Numbered from the stretch's first letter, positions 24,945-32,862 are shown. The stretch is 64,000 bases of DNA from Natronomonas salina (GCF_013391105.1 NZ_CP058335.1:992001-1056000), one strand, 5' to 3'. Made by a program: numbers and translations. The notes: generated by a model from the sequence alone, not told the origin.

Positions 24945-25721
24945 TTACTGCTCGTAGTCGCCGCCGAACTTCATCAGGAAGTAGCCGAGCCCGAGCGTCG
25001 AGCCCATCGCGATGAAGGTCGCCGTGGTGAGCGACAGCGCCTGGCCGGGAATGGTGATGGCGGGCCCCTCGGAGCCGCTCTCGAGCTGGACGGTCTCGAC
25101 GTCGTCGCCGATGGCGACCCCGCCCTTCATGCCCTGGCCTTCGTGGGGGTTGCACTTGTAGGTCGTGATGCCGGCGGCTTCCTCGGTCGCCTCGAACTCG
25201 TAGGTCTCGCCCTCGCCGTCGACCGGACTGCCGCTGTCCAGTTCTGCGGGCCCCTCGTTGGCGATCACGTTGTGGCCGCCGCCCTCGCCGGTCCACTCCC
25301 AGGTGATCGTCGTGCCGGGGGAGACCCAGACCCCCGCCGGGTCGAACGCCAGGCCGTCGCCCGCGCCGACCGAGATGGTCACGGAGTCCTCACCGCGCGC
25401 GTCCTGGACGCTGTCATTGCTGAACCCGTTGGCGTCGCTGAGGTACGAGCCGAAGTCCGGAACCTCGTTGCCGCCACCGCCGCCACCGCCGCCGTCGGAC
25501 TCGTTGCCGCCGCCTCCCGTCTCGTTCCCGCCGCCCGTCTCGTTGCCACCGCCGCCACCGGTTTCGTTGCCACCGCCACCGGTCTCGTTCCCGCCCGTCT
25601 CGTTGCCGCCGCCGCCCGTCTCGTTGCCCTCCTGGGCGGCAGCCGCCTGGCTACCCGCGGCCAGCGTCGCACCGCCAGCGGCCAACAGGAACCGCCGCCG
25701 ACTCACGTCGTTCGTACTCAT
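24945..25721 (-). CDS. Halocyanin (membrane blue copper protein)
   Basis: A 258-residue secreted copper protein. The N-terminus MSTNDVSRRRFLLAAGGATLA is a Tat signal with twin Arg at residues 8-10. A Gly/Asn/Thr low-complexity linker with repeated GGGNETG units runs from about residue 32 to 85. The plastocyanin-like domain carries the copper ligands in order: His (GGHNV), Cys (YKCNP), His (NPHEG) and Met (GQGMKG). One C-terminal transmembrane helix (LTTATFIAMGSTLGLGYFLM) anchors it on the cell surface, where it would carry electrons. Its promoter region overlaps the left end of a hairpin repeat. Confidence 0.92.
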   Translation of the reverse strand: MSTNDVSRRRFLLAAGGATLAAGSQAAAAQEGNETGGGGNETGGNETGGGGNETGGGGGNETGGGNETGGGGNESDGGGGGGGGNEVPDFGSYLSDANGFSNDSVQDARGEDSVTISVGAGDGLAFDPAGVWVSPGTTITWEWTGEGGGHNVIANEGPAELDSGSPVDGEGETYEFEATEEAAGITTYKCNPHEGQGMKGGVAIGDDVETVQLESGSEGPAITIPGQALSLTTATFIAMGSTLGLGYFLMKFGGDYEQ

Positions 25722-25775
25722 ACCTGCCCCTTGCGCCCACCCCGTACTCAATCCATCGAACTTTTCGCACCGACC

Positions 25776-25929
25776 TTTTTGCACGGGCGGCCTGCGGCCG
25801 CCCGGCAAAAACGTCGATGAAAAAGCGGCGGCGGGTTCCCTCCGGTCACCCGCCTTGCCTCCGCGCTCCCTGAGGTCGCGCGGAGTGAACCGCTTCGGGG
25901 GCGACCTCCGGACGCCCCCTCGCGGATGC
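25776..25929 (+). repeat. Hairpin-array repeat element, copy A
   Basis: A 154-bp element of four consecutive hairpins. Hairpin 1 is TTTTTGC, a bulged A, a 9-bp GC stem (25784-25792 with 25796-25804, loop TGC) and GCAAAAA. Hairpin 2 is GGCGGGT/ACCCGCC with an 11-nt loop TCCCTCCGGTC (25830-25854). Hairpin 3 is CTCCGCGC/GCGCGGAG with loop TCCCTGAGGTC (25859-25885). Hairpin 4 is GGGGGCG/CGCCCCC with loop ACCTCCGGA (25897-25919). It ends GCGGATGC. The same end blocks occur in copies C and B. It lies between the halocyanin start and copy C. Confidence 0.75.
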
Positions 25930-25981
25930 TCAACCCGATAGACATCTCCGTAGCTGCAGCAGTCGGTGAGTATATCGAGAA

Positions 25982-26170
25982 GCATCCGCGCGCGAGCGGA
26001 GCGAGCGCGCGGTTCACGGCGGCGAACGAAGTGAGCCGCCGTAGCGCCCGACGACTACCGCGCGCCTGAGCGGAGCGAAGGTGCGCGACAGGAGGAGGGC
26101 GCGCATATTTTCCCCAAGTTTTTGCCCGACCGAGCGCGGCGCGCAGCGCCGCGCGAGGGAGGTGCAAAAA
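25982..26170 (-). repeat. Hairpin-array repeat element, copy C (inverted)
   Basis: The same family in opposite orientation to copy A. On the minus strand it reads TTTTTGCA, a GC hairpin (26134-26142 with 26146-26154, loop TGC), GGCAAAAA, and ends with GTGAACCGC, a hairpin, GGATGC. Plus-strand hairpins: CCGCGCGC/GCGCGCGG with loop GAGCGGAGCGA (25986-26012); ACGGCGGC/GCCGCCGT with loop GAACGAAGTGA; CGCGCGCCT/AGGTGCGCG (one G-T pair) with loop GAGCGGAGCGA. It begins 9 bp after the PAPS-reductase-like stop codon. Copies A and C together form a 395-bp composite with inverted ends. Confidence 0.72.
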
Positions 26171-26179
26171 GTGGGGTTC

Positions 26180-27148
26180 CTACATGTAGCCCAGGTCGCG
26201 GAGGCGCTCCATGAGGTCCTCCTTGTCCTGGGCGCGGCCGGCGCGTTCGGTGGTGTTCTCGAGGTCCTGCAGCCACGCGGGCTCCTCGTCGCTCTTCTCG
26301 GTGGAGATCTCGCTGCCGAGCGAGCGGAAGCCGGCGAAGTACTTCGGCGAGACCGGGATGTCCTCGTGGGTGAGGTCGTTCGGCAGGTCGTCGTAGTCCT
26401 GCGGGACGTAGCCGTCGTCCGGGAAGTCCTCGACGGTCTCGGGGACGACGTAGAACCAGAAGGCGTCCCAGACGTCGCCCTCGTCGAACTGCAGGATGGG
26501 CTGGACGCGGTCGTGCGGCGGGTAGATGTCGGGGTCGTGCCGCGGGCTGAAGAACGTCTCGTCGGCGCGGGCCTCCTGCTCGTCCCAGCGGATGCCGGAG
26601 ATGATGCCGTCGATGTCGTGCTCCTCCAGGGTGTTGTTGAGCGCGACGGTCTTCAGGAGGTGGTTGCCGACGTAGGTGTCCAGCAGGAACGGGAACTCGT
26701 CTTCCTCGTACTCGAGGATGTCGCGGACGTGGTGCTGGTTGTGCTCGGAGAGCGCGTCGATGGGGATGTCGTCGCCGGGGTCGAGGTCGTTCTCCTCGAC
26801 GTACTGGCCGACGTCGTCGTTGCGCGCGAAGAGGACCTCCATGTCCCACTCCTCGGCCCAGCGGTCCACGAAGTCGAGCAGTTCGTCGAAGTGCTGGTAG
26901 TGGTCGATGAAGACCGCCGGCGGCAGGTCGTAGCCGTACTGCTCGGCGACCTCCTTGACGAAGTAGAGGGTGAGCGTCGAGTCCTTCCCCCCGGTCCACA
27001 TGATGGCGGGGTTCTCGTACTCCTCGAGACCGGTGCGGACGACCTCGATGGCCTTCTCGATCTTGTCCTCGAGGTTCGGGTAGTCCTCGGGGTCCTCGCC
27101 TTCGCCGTCGCTGTAGTCGACGTCGACGTAGTCGGGGAATTCGTTCAT
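26180..27148 (-). CDS. PAPS reductase/CysD-like adenine nucleotide hydrolase
   Basis: A 322-residue protein of the phosphoadenosine phosphosulfate reductase superfamily. The PP-loop is in MWTGGKDSTLTLYF (about residues 50-63). GIRWDEQEARADETFFSPR and RVQPILQFDEGDVWDAFWFYVVPE match the region that in CysD and PAPS reductases binds the nucleotide and the dimer partner. The catalytic C-terminal ECGIH-type Cys motif of PAPS reductases is absent, so an ATP-dependent activation role (CysD-like) is more likely than sulfate reduction. No CysN partner is adjacent. Its 5' flank holds a perfect palindrome (27154-27171). Confidence 0.82.
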   Translation of the reverse strand: MNEFPDYVDVDYSDGEGEDPEDYPNLEDKIEKAIEVVRTGLEEYENPAIMWTGGKDSTLTLYFVKEVAEQYGYDLPPAVFIDHYQHFDELLDFVDRWAEEWDMEVLFARNDDVGQYVEENDLDPGDDIPIDALSEHNQHHVRDILEYEEDEFPFLLDTYVGNHLLKTVALNNTLEEHDIDGIISGIRWDEQEARADETFFSPRHDPDIYPPHDRVQPILQFDEGDVWDAFWFYVVPETVEDFPDDGYVPQDYDDLPNDLTHEDIPVSPKYFAGFRSLGSEISTEKSDEEPAWLQDLENTTERAGRAQDKEDLMERLRDLGYM

Positions 27149-27153
27149 AGCGT

Positions 27154-27171
27154 GTAATTACATCTAATTAC
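27154..27171. promoter_or_regulatory. Operator-like palindrome upstream of the PAPS reductase-like gene
   Basis: GTAATTA-CATC-TAATTAC is a perfect 7-4-7 inverted repeat located 6-23 bp before ATG 27148. A TATA-like CCATAACC (minus strand, about 27174-27181) lies just upstream, so a dimer bound here would cover the transcription start. It is strikingly AT-rich in this GC-rich genome. Confidence 0.55.
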
Positions 27172-27251
27172 CAGGGTTATGGGCTTTTTGGGTCCGGCGA
27201 AGCTGTCGTCGACTGGTGACGCGCGGGCGCCGCCCGCTCGCCGTCGCGGGG

Positions 27252-28478
27252 TTAGTTCCCGTCCGGGCGGCGATACAGCGTCGCGGCGCCGGCCACCAGC
27301 ACCGCGCCGGCAGTGTCGGCCAGCAGGTCGGACATCGTGTCCTGTAGCCCGTGCTGGGCGAGGACGAGCCCGCCCGTCCCGAGCGCGCCGGCGATGCCGT
27401 CCAGCGTGAACTCGACGATCTCCCAGAACACCCCCATCGAGAAGACGAACAGCACGACGACGAGGAAGGTGAACTTCGGCGGGAACGACAGCGAGTCCGT
27501 GTGGGCCTCCAGTGCCCGCACGGTCGTGTATCCGATGGCGGCGATGACCGTCCCGGTCACCACGTGCGCGACGTTGTGCCAGCCGTACAGCCTCTGGTAG
27601 AGGTACAGCGTCCCCATGGAGTGGAAGGTGACCGAGACGGCGATCCACAGGGCCAGCCCGGCGTCGAGGTCGACGTCGGGGTCCCGCTCGAGGACCGTCG
27701 GGAGGAACGTCGCCGCCAGCCCGATGCTCGCGTTGACGACCACGTTCAGGTTCAGCGTGACGACGCCCACGAGGACGAAGACCGCGAGCGTCGCCTGCGC
27801 GAACCGGACGAGCCGGCGCTGCCAGGCCGCGGAGAGCCCGATCGACTCGAGGGTCTCGGTGACGCTCTCGCCGACGGCGTCCACCTGCTCGCCGGCGTCC
27901 TCGGGGGAGAACTCCTCGGGGACGAACTCGCCGTCGCCGAAGCGGCGGAGGTACAGGTCGAAGACCACCGCTGCGATCAGCCCGGCGGCCGTCGCGGCGA
28001 TCAGCTGCCACATGACGGCGTCGTTGCTCGCCACGAGCGCCGTCCCGGCGATCCAGTCGTAGATCCACTTCGCCAGCTCCCAGGCGCCGGCCGTCGTCAT
28101 CGTCGTCATCACCACGAGCACGACCGCGAACCCCCGGTTCGTCCGGACCGGGGTGAACGCGTCTATCTCGGCGACGACCACCAGCGCGACGGCGGCGATA
28201 GCGGCGTAGGCGGCCAGTTCGGCGACGGTCCCTTCGGGGGCGATCGCGCCGACGACGAACGCGGCGGCGGCCAGCAGCGCCAGGGGTCCGGGCGGCGTCG
28301 CGCGTAGCGAACGGAAACCGACCGGGGGCACGAGGAGCGCGGCGGCCAATCCGACGCCGAACAGCGACCAGGCGATCCGACCGTCGACGACGCTGTAGAC
28401 GACGGCGACGAGGACGGTGACGATACCGACCCAGGAGACGGCGGGGTGGACCGATCGTTCGCGGAGTACTCGTCTCAT
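27252..28478 (-). CDS. Multi-pass membrane protein, YjdF/DUF2238-like
   Basis: A 408-residue protein with about ten transmembrane helices. Its C-terminal part (from about residue 265) has TFHSMGTLYLYQRLYGWHNVAH, FWEIVEFTLDGIAG and HGLQDTMSDLLADTAGA, the conserved His, Glu and Asp pattern of the YjdF (DUF2238) family. A degenerate copy of the same arrangement may be in the first half (GAWELAKWIYDWIAG), suggesting internal duplication. The family's function is unknown; charged residues inside helices hint at metal or ion handling. It is upstream of the PAPS-reductase-like gene on the same strand, with about 100 bp between. Confidence 0.72.
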   Translation of the reverse strand: MRRVLRERSVHPAVSWVGIVTVLVAVVYSVVDGRIAWSLFGVGLAAALLVPPVGFRSLRATPPGPLALLAAAAFVVGAIAPEGTVAELAAYAAIAAVALVVVAEIDAFTPVRTNRGFAVVLVVMTTMTTAGAWELAKWIYDWIAGTALVASNDAVMWQLIAATAAGLIAAVVFDLYLRRFGDGEFVPEEFSPEDAGEQVDAVGESVTETLESIGLSAAWQRRLVRFAQATLAVFVLVGVVTLNLNVVVNASIGLAATFLPTVLERDPDVDLDAGLALWIAVSVTFHSMGTLYLYQRLYGWHNVAHVVTGTVIAAIGYTTVRALEAHTDSLSFPPKFTFLVVVLFVFSMGVFWEIVEFTLDGIAGALGTGGLVLAQHGLQDTMSDLLADTAGAVLVAGAATLYRRPDGN

Positions 28479-28608
28479 ATCCCGACGATCACGCGTATCT
28501 GACCGGAGATTCGACCGGCCGGGGGAAAGGGCTGGTTGCCCGTTGGCTACCGCTGCCCGCCCCGGCGCTCTTCACCCTGGGCCGCCTACGTCGGAACGAA
28601 CCCTCCCG

Positions 28609-29025
28609 ATGCCCACCGCACCCCAGTTCGCGACGGCCGGCCGACGCATCGCCGCCTACCTCGTCGACTTCGCGGTCCTGGGGCCGCCGCTCCTCGCCGG
28701 GATCGCGAGCATGGACCAGGAAGGTGAGCGCCTCCGCCGGGGTGGTGCACTCGCTCTCCTGGTCGCCAACCTCTACCACGTCCTCTTCGAGGGGACCACC
28801 GGCCGGACGCCGGGGAAGCGAGCCCTCGGGATCCGGGTCGTCGGTGCCGACGGCGGCCCCTGTTCGTACCGCGCGGCGACGCTCCGGACGCTCGGCCGGT
28901 TCGTCGACTTCCTGCCGGTCGCCTACCTGGCCGCGTTCGGGTCGATGGCGCTCACGGAGCGCCGCCAGCGGCTCGGCGACCTGCTCGGCGGGACCGTCGT
29001 GGTCTGCGGAGGTGACGGCGAGTGA
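28609..29025 (+). CDS. RDD family membrane protein
   Basis: A 138-residue protein of the RDD family, named for Arg-Asp-Asp residues: here RRIAAYLVDFAVLGPPLLAG in helix 1 (Arg and Asp) and GRFVDFLPVAYLAAFGSMAL in helix 3, with the loop TTGRTPGKRALGIRVVGADGG between. The family is thought to form transport complexes or to process others. The stop codon overlaps the start of the DUF2071 gene by four bases (GTGA), suggesting translational coupling. ATG 28609 begins the family's typical N-terminus. Confidence 0.85.
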   Translation: MPTAPQFATAGRRIAAYLVDFAVLGPPLLAGIASMDQEGERLRRGGALALLVANLYHVLFEGTTGRTPGKRALGIRVVGADGGPCSYRAATLRTLGRFVDFLPVAYLAAFGSMALTERRQRLGDLLGGTVVVCGGDGE

Positions 29026-29720
29026 GCGTCCCGCTGGCCTTCGAGTGGCGGCAGATGCTGTTCGCCAACTGGGCGGTCGACCCCGCGGCCGTAGCGGAGC
29101 GGATCCCCGACGCCCTCTCGGTGCAGACCTACGACGACGACGCCTGGCTGTCGGTCCTCCCGTTCGTCAACGGCGACACCCGCCTTCGGGGACTGCCGTC
29201 CTCGGTGGGCGTCGACCTGCCGGAGCTGAACCTCCGGACGTACGTCACCTGCGACGGCGAGCCGGGGATCTACTTCTTCAGCCTCGACATGCAGTCGGTT
29301 CCGGGGCTCCTCGGCGCCCGGCTGACCCACCGCCTCCCGTACTTCTACGCGCGCATGGACGTCGAGGAACGGGACGGCCGGGTGTCGTTCGCCAGCCACC
29401 GGCTCCACCCCGGCGACCGGCCCGCGCGCTTCGAGGCGACCTACGGGCCCGTCGGCGACCGCTTCGAGGCCGAGCCGGGGTCGCTCGTCGAGTTCCTTAC
29501 CGAGCGCCGCCGCCTGTTCACCCAGGGTCAGGACGGCGCCGTCCGGTACACGGAGGTCGACCACGAGCGGTGGCCGCTGTACGAGGCCGAGTGCGAGGTG
29601 ACCGAGAACACGCTCTTCGAGGCCGGCGGCTTCGACCACCCCGGGACGGAGCCGACGCTGTACTACAGTCCGGGCGTCTCGGTGACGACGACGCGGAGCA
29701 AGCGCTGGGACCGGCGGTGA
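29022..29720 (+). CDS. DUF2071 (YqjF) family protein
   Basis: A 232-residue soluble protein of the DUF2071 family. The hallmark start is FEWRQMLFANWAVDPAAVAERIPDAL, followed by WLSVLPFVNGDTRLRG, GVDLPELNLRTYV and the LTHRLPYFYARMDVEE segment. The fold is a lipocalin-like barrel, probably binding a hydrophobic ligand; the role is unknown. It starts at GTG 29022 within the stop codon of the RDD gene. The pairing of these two is a clear operon and suggests a shared membrane-linked process. Confidence 0.82.
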   Translation: MSVPLAFEWRQMLFANWAVDPAAVAERIPDALSVQTYDDDAWLSVLPFVNGDTRLRGLPSSVGVDLPELNLRTYVTCDGEPGIYFFSLDMQSVPGLLGARLTHRLPYFYARMDVEERDGRVSFASHRLHPGDRPARFEATYGPVGDRFEAEPGSLVEFLTERRRLFTQGQDGAVRYTEVDHERWPLYEAECEVTENTLFEAGGFDHPGTEPTLYYSPGVSVTTTRSKRWDRR

Positions 29721-29756
29721 CGGGCTCGGGCGGGGCGGCCGGACCCCCGGTGCGGC

Positions 29757-31283
29757 TCAGAACTCCTTCGTGGGGAGGTCCTCCAGCGCCGGGCCGGAGA
29801 TGACCTCGCCGTCGTAGTCGAACCGCGATCCGTGACAGGGGCAGTCCCAGGTCCGTTCGGCGTCGTTCCACTTGACCAGGCACTTCATGTGCGGACAGAC
29901 CGCGGAGACGGCGTGGACCCCGCCGTCGTCGTCGCGGTAGACGCCGTAGGGGCGGCCGTCCTCGCGGGTGATCTTCCCCTCGCCCGGCGACGGCAGGTCG
30001 TCGGAGGCCAGCAGCGACTCCACGCGGTCGCCGAAGAAGTGGCCGGCGACCTCCGTGTTCTCCTCGACGAAGCTCTTCGCGGAGGCGCGCGGCTTCACCC
30101 GCAGCGGGTCGAAGACGTCGGCCCAGGGGTTCCCGCCGGTGAGGATCAGATCCGAGAGGATCATCCCCGCGGCGGTGCCGCCGGTCATCCCCCAGCCCTT
30201 GAACCCGGTGCCAACGTAGACGTGCTCGATCGTCGGTCCGACCCGGCCGACGAACGGCACCCGGTCGACGGGGTAGTAGTCGTGGGTCGACCAGCGGTAC
30301 TCGACGGACTCGACGTCGAAGTGCTCGCGGGCGAACGCCTCGCAGCGGCGGTACCGTTCGCTCGGTGGCGGGTCGGCGGCGCCGACCTTGTGTCCCTGTC
30401 CGCCGACGAGCAGCAGGTCCTCGCCCTCGACGGGGTGCGGCCGGAGCGTCGAGGCGGGCGAACCGGTGCTGTAGTACATCCCCTCCGGCGGCTCGCCATC
30501 GATCTCGACGGCCAGCAGGTAGGCCTGCTTGGGGTGCATCCGCGCGAAGTAGCCGTTCCGGTCGAAGAAGGGGAAGTGCGAGGCGACGACGACGTCGTCG
30601 GCGGTGACGTCGCCCCGCTCCGTCTCGACCTCGCAGGGCTCGCCGGGGTCGACGTCGAGCGCCTTGGTCTCCTCGAAGACGTAGCTCCCGTCCCCGTGGA
30701 CGGCCTCGGCCACCGCGAGCAGGTACTTCCGGGGGTGGAACTGCGCCTGGTCGTCGAACCGGACGGCCCCGGGGACGTCGAACGGGAGGTCGGTCGACTC
30801 GACGAACGACGCCGGCAGCCCGGCGTCCTTCGCGGCCTCGACCTCCTCGCGGAGTTCGTCGACGTCGTCGGGTGACTCCGCGTAGGTGTAGGCCGGGACG
30901 CGCTCGAAGTCGCAGTCGATCCCCTCGTCGTCGACGCGGGACTCGACGGCGTCGATGGCCGCCTCGTTCGCCCGGGCGTACTTCCGGGCCGCCTCGCGGT
31001 CGAACTTGGTCCGCAGGAAGTCGTAGACGAGGCCGTGCTGAGAGGTGAGCTTCGCCGTCGTGTAGCCGGTGACCCCCTCGACGACGCGGTCGGCCTCGAC
31101 GACCGCGACGTCGCGGCCGGCCTCCTTCAGCCGGATCGCCGCCGTGAGCCCGGTGATGCCGCCGCCGACCACCGCGACGTCGACGTCCAGACCGTCCGCC
31201 AGCGGCCCGTAGTCGGTCGTCGGCGTCGTCGCCAGCCACAGCGATTCCGGCGGACGCTCCTCGCGCTGGGATGGAGAGTTCAC
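29757..31283 (-). CDS. FAD-dependent oxidoreductase with C-terminal Rieske domain
   Basis: A 508-residue fusion. Residues about 35-370 form a DAO-type FAD domain (VDVAVVGGGITGLTAAIRL, FGTGFKGWGMTGGTAAG-like C-terminal FAD motif). Residues about 430-508 form a Rieske [2Fe-2S] domain: CPHMKC and CPCHGS supply the Cys-His ligand pairs. The fusion matches the YhfW/glycine oxidase-Rieske proteins. It probably oxidises a small amine or acid and passes electrons through the Fe-S centre; the substrate is unknown. GTG 31283 is the start, with a TATA-like TTAT about 26 nt upstream. It is convergent with the DUF2071 gene (36 bp gap). Confidence 0.9.
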   Translation of the reverse strand: MNSPSQREERPPESLWLATTPTTDYGPLADGLDVDVAVVGGGITGLTAAIRLKEAGRDVAVVEADRVVEGVTGYTTAKLTSQHGLVYDFLRTKFDREAARKYARANEAAIDAVESRVDDEGIDCDFERVPAYTYAESPDDVDELREEVEAAKDAGLPASFVESTDLPFDVPGAVRFDDQAQFHPRKYLLAVAEAVHGDGSYVFEETKALDVDPGEPCEVETERGDVTADDVVVASHFPFFDRNGYFARMHPKQAYLLAVEIDGEPPEGMYYSTGSPASTLRPHPVEGEDLLLVGGQGHKVGAADPPPSERYRRCEAFAREHFDVESVEYRWSTHDYYPVDRVPFVGRVGPTIEHVYVGTGFKGWGMTGGTAAGMILSDLILTGGNPWADVFDPLRVKPRASAKSFVEENTEVAGHFFGDRVESLLASDDLPSPGEGKITREDGRPYGVYRDDDGGVHAVSAVCPHMKCLVKWNDAERTWDCPCHGSRFDYDGEVISGPALEDLPTKEF

Positions 31284-31413
31284 GCTTCGCGGTAACGACG
31301 CTCCGACGGATAACCACCGAGGATACTACACCCGAAGAATGGAGTCGTTATCGGCGGCTGGTCCGCCGTACGGCCCGATTACTCGACGGTCGCAGGAGCC
31401 GTCGACCGACCGT

Positions 31414-32862
31414 CTACCGCCGGTCGCGCTCGTCGTCCTCGTCGGCGATGTTCTCCCGGTGGTCGAGTCGGATCTCGTCGTCGTCGACGCGGTCGACGTG
31501 GGCGGCGTCCAGCCGGTGGTCGTCATCGTCGGCGCCGCCCCACCCGAGCGCGGACTTGATGCGCTCGGTCAGTCCGGGGTTGGCGTCGACGTACATCGCG
31601 TTCGCGTCCTCGTCGACCCCGGTGACGGTCCCGATCTCGTCGCCGGTCGGGTCGACGACGGTCTTGCCGACCTCGTCGTCGGTCAGCGTCGCGCCGCCGA
31701 CCGTCGAGCCCGCGCCGGCCCCGGTACCTGTCCCGGCCGCGCCGGTGGTCCCCGTGGCGTCATCCGTGCCGGTGACGTCGGTCGTCCCGGTCGATCCGCC
31801 GGCGTCGGCCATCCCGGTCGTCCCGGCGCCGCGGCCGTGGTCGCCCGCGACGGTGTCGTCGGACCGGACGAGCTCCATGTCGCGGACCTCGCCGCCGGTG
31901 AGGTCGCCGCGGACCTCCATGCGGTCGAGCACCTCGTCCTCGACGGTCCGCTCGCGGGTGAAGCTGGTGGTGACGCGGTCGTCCTCAGTGAGTTCGCTCT
32001 CGAGGTCGTGTTCGGTCAGGAACTCCTCCGTCGAGAGGTCCGCCTCGATGATGCCGCTCTCGGCGATGGTGCGGTGGAGGCCCTGGACGTCGAGGTCGTA
32101 GTCCTCGAGCGTGTCGGCCTCGGTGACCTCCGCGCCGATGATCTCGCTCTCGACGACGAAGCGCTCGGTGAGTTCGCGGGTGACCTTCCAGCGCTCCTCG
32201 ACGTCGAGTTCGGCGTCGTACGGGAGCGCCCGCCCCTCGAACGTGGTGGCGTCGTCGCCCGGCGCGCTCGCGGTCGTCCCGCCGACCGCGTCGAGGTAGC
32301 GGTCCGTGTCGAAGGCCTCGTCCGAGCCGGAGGCCTCGCTCGAGCCGGAGAACTCGTCCGAGCCGGCGGTCCCCTCGTCGACGAGCCGACAGCCCGTCGT
32401 CTCCCGCGAGAGGAGCTCGGAGTCGACCACCCGCTGGTCTTCGGTCTGGCGGTCGATGAGTTCGCTCTCGACGGTGAGCTCCTCGGTGACGACGCTCTCG
32501 ACGACGGCCGTCTCGGTGACGGTGCTCCGGACGGTCTCGCCGTCGAGGAGGCGCTCCTCGAGGTCGTCGTCGTCCAGTTCAGTCGCGATGTCGCCGTGGC
32601 CCGAGACCTCGAAGGGGTCGTCGGACTCCTCGCCGTGGTAGACGACGACCCGGTCGCCGTCCTCGAAGTCGTCGAAGAAGCGGTTCCACTCCACGCGGTC
32701 GTGGGTGTCCTCGACGCTCCGCTCCGGGACCATCCGGTAGCGGTCCTCGCCGCCGCTGCCCGCCTCCCGGACCGGAACGACGTCGTGTCTGTCCGCCCAG
32801 TTCCGGATCGTCTCCCTGTCCCTCGAGATCTGCCGCTCTCGTTCGCGGTCTTGGTCTACCAT
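31414..32862 (-). CDS. PRC-barrel domain protein with acidic repeat region
   Basis: A 482-residue very acidic soluble protein. The N-terminal region (about 1-95, IRNWADRHDVVPVREAG and RVVVYHGEE) and a middle region with repeated ESE/VESEL motifs (for example VVTEELTVESELIDRQTEDQ) are of unknown function. A Thr/Gly/Ala linker at about residues 355-390 leads to a C-terminal PRC-barrel-like domain (DEVGKTVVDPTGDEIGTVTGVDE). PRC barrels bind RNA, proteins or metal clusters. The protein probably acts as a cytosolic scaffold or stress protein, by inference. The start is supported by a TATA-like TTTATT 28 nt upstream on the minus strand. Confidence 0.65.
   Translation of the reverse strand: MVDQDRERERQISRDRETIRNWADRHDVVPVREAGSGGEDRYRMVPERSVEDTHDRVEWNRFFDDFEDGDRVVVYHGEESDDPFEVSGHGDIATELDDDDLEERLLDGETVRSTVTETAVVESVVTEELTVESELIDRQTEDQRVVDSELLSRETTGCRLVDEGTAGSDEFSGSSEASGSDEAFDTDRYLDAVGGTTASAPGDDATTFEGRALPYDAELDVEERWKVTRELTERFVVESEIIGAEVTEADTLEDYDLDVQGLHRTIAESGIIEADLSTEEFLTEHDLESELTEDDRVTTSFTRERTVEDEVLDRMEVRGDLTGGEVRDMELVRSDDTVAGDHGRGAGTTGMADAGGSTGTTDVTGTDDATGTTGAAGTGTGAGAGSTVGGATLTDDEVGKTVVDPTGDEIGTVTGVDEDANAMYVDANPGLTERIKSALGWGGADDDDHRLDAAHVDRVDDDEIRLDHRENIADEDDERDRR

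Noticed and set aside
25480-25625. Regular spaced repeats in DNA (possible CRISPR or satellite)
   Set aside because: They are codons of the Gly/Asn/Glu/Thr linker of halocyanin, in frame and without unique spacers.
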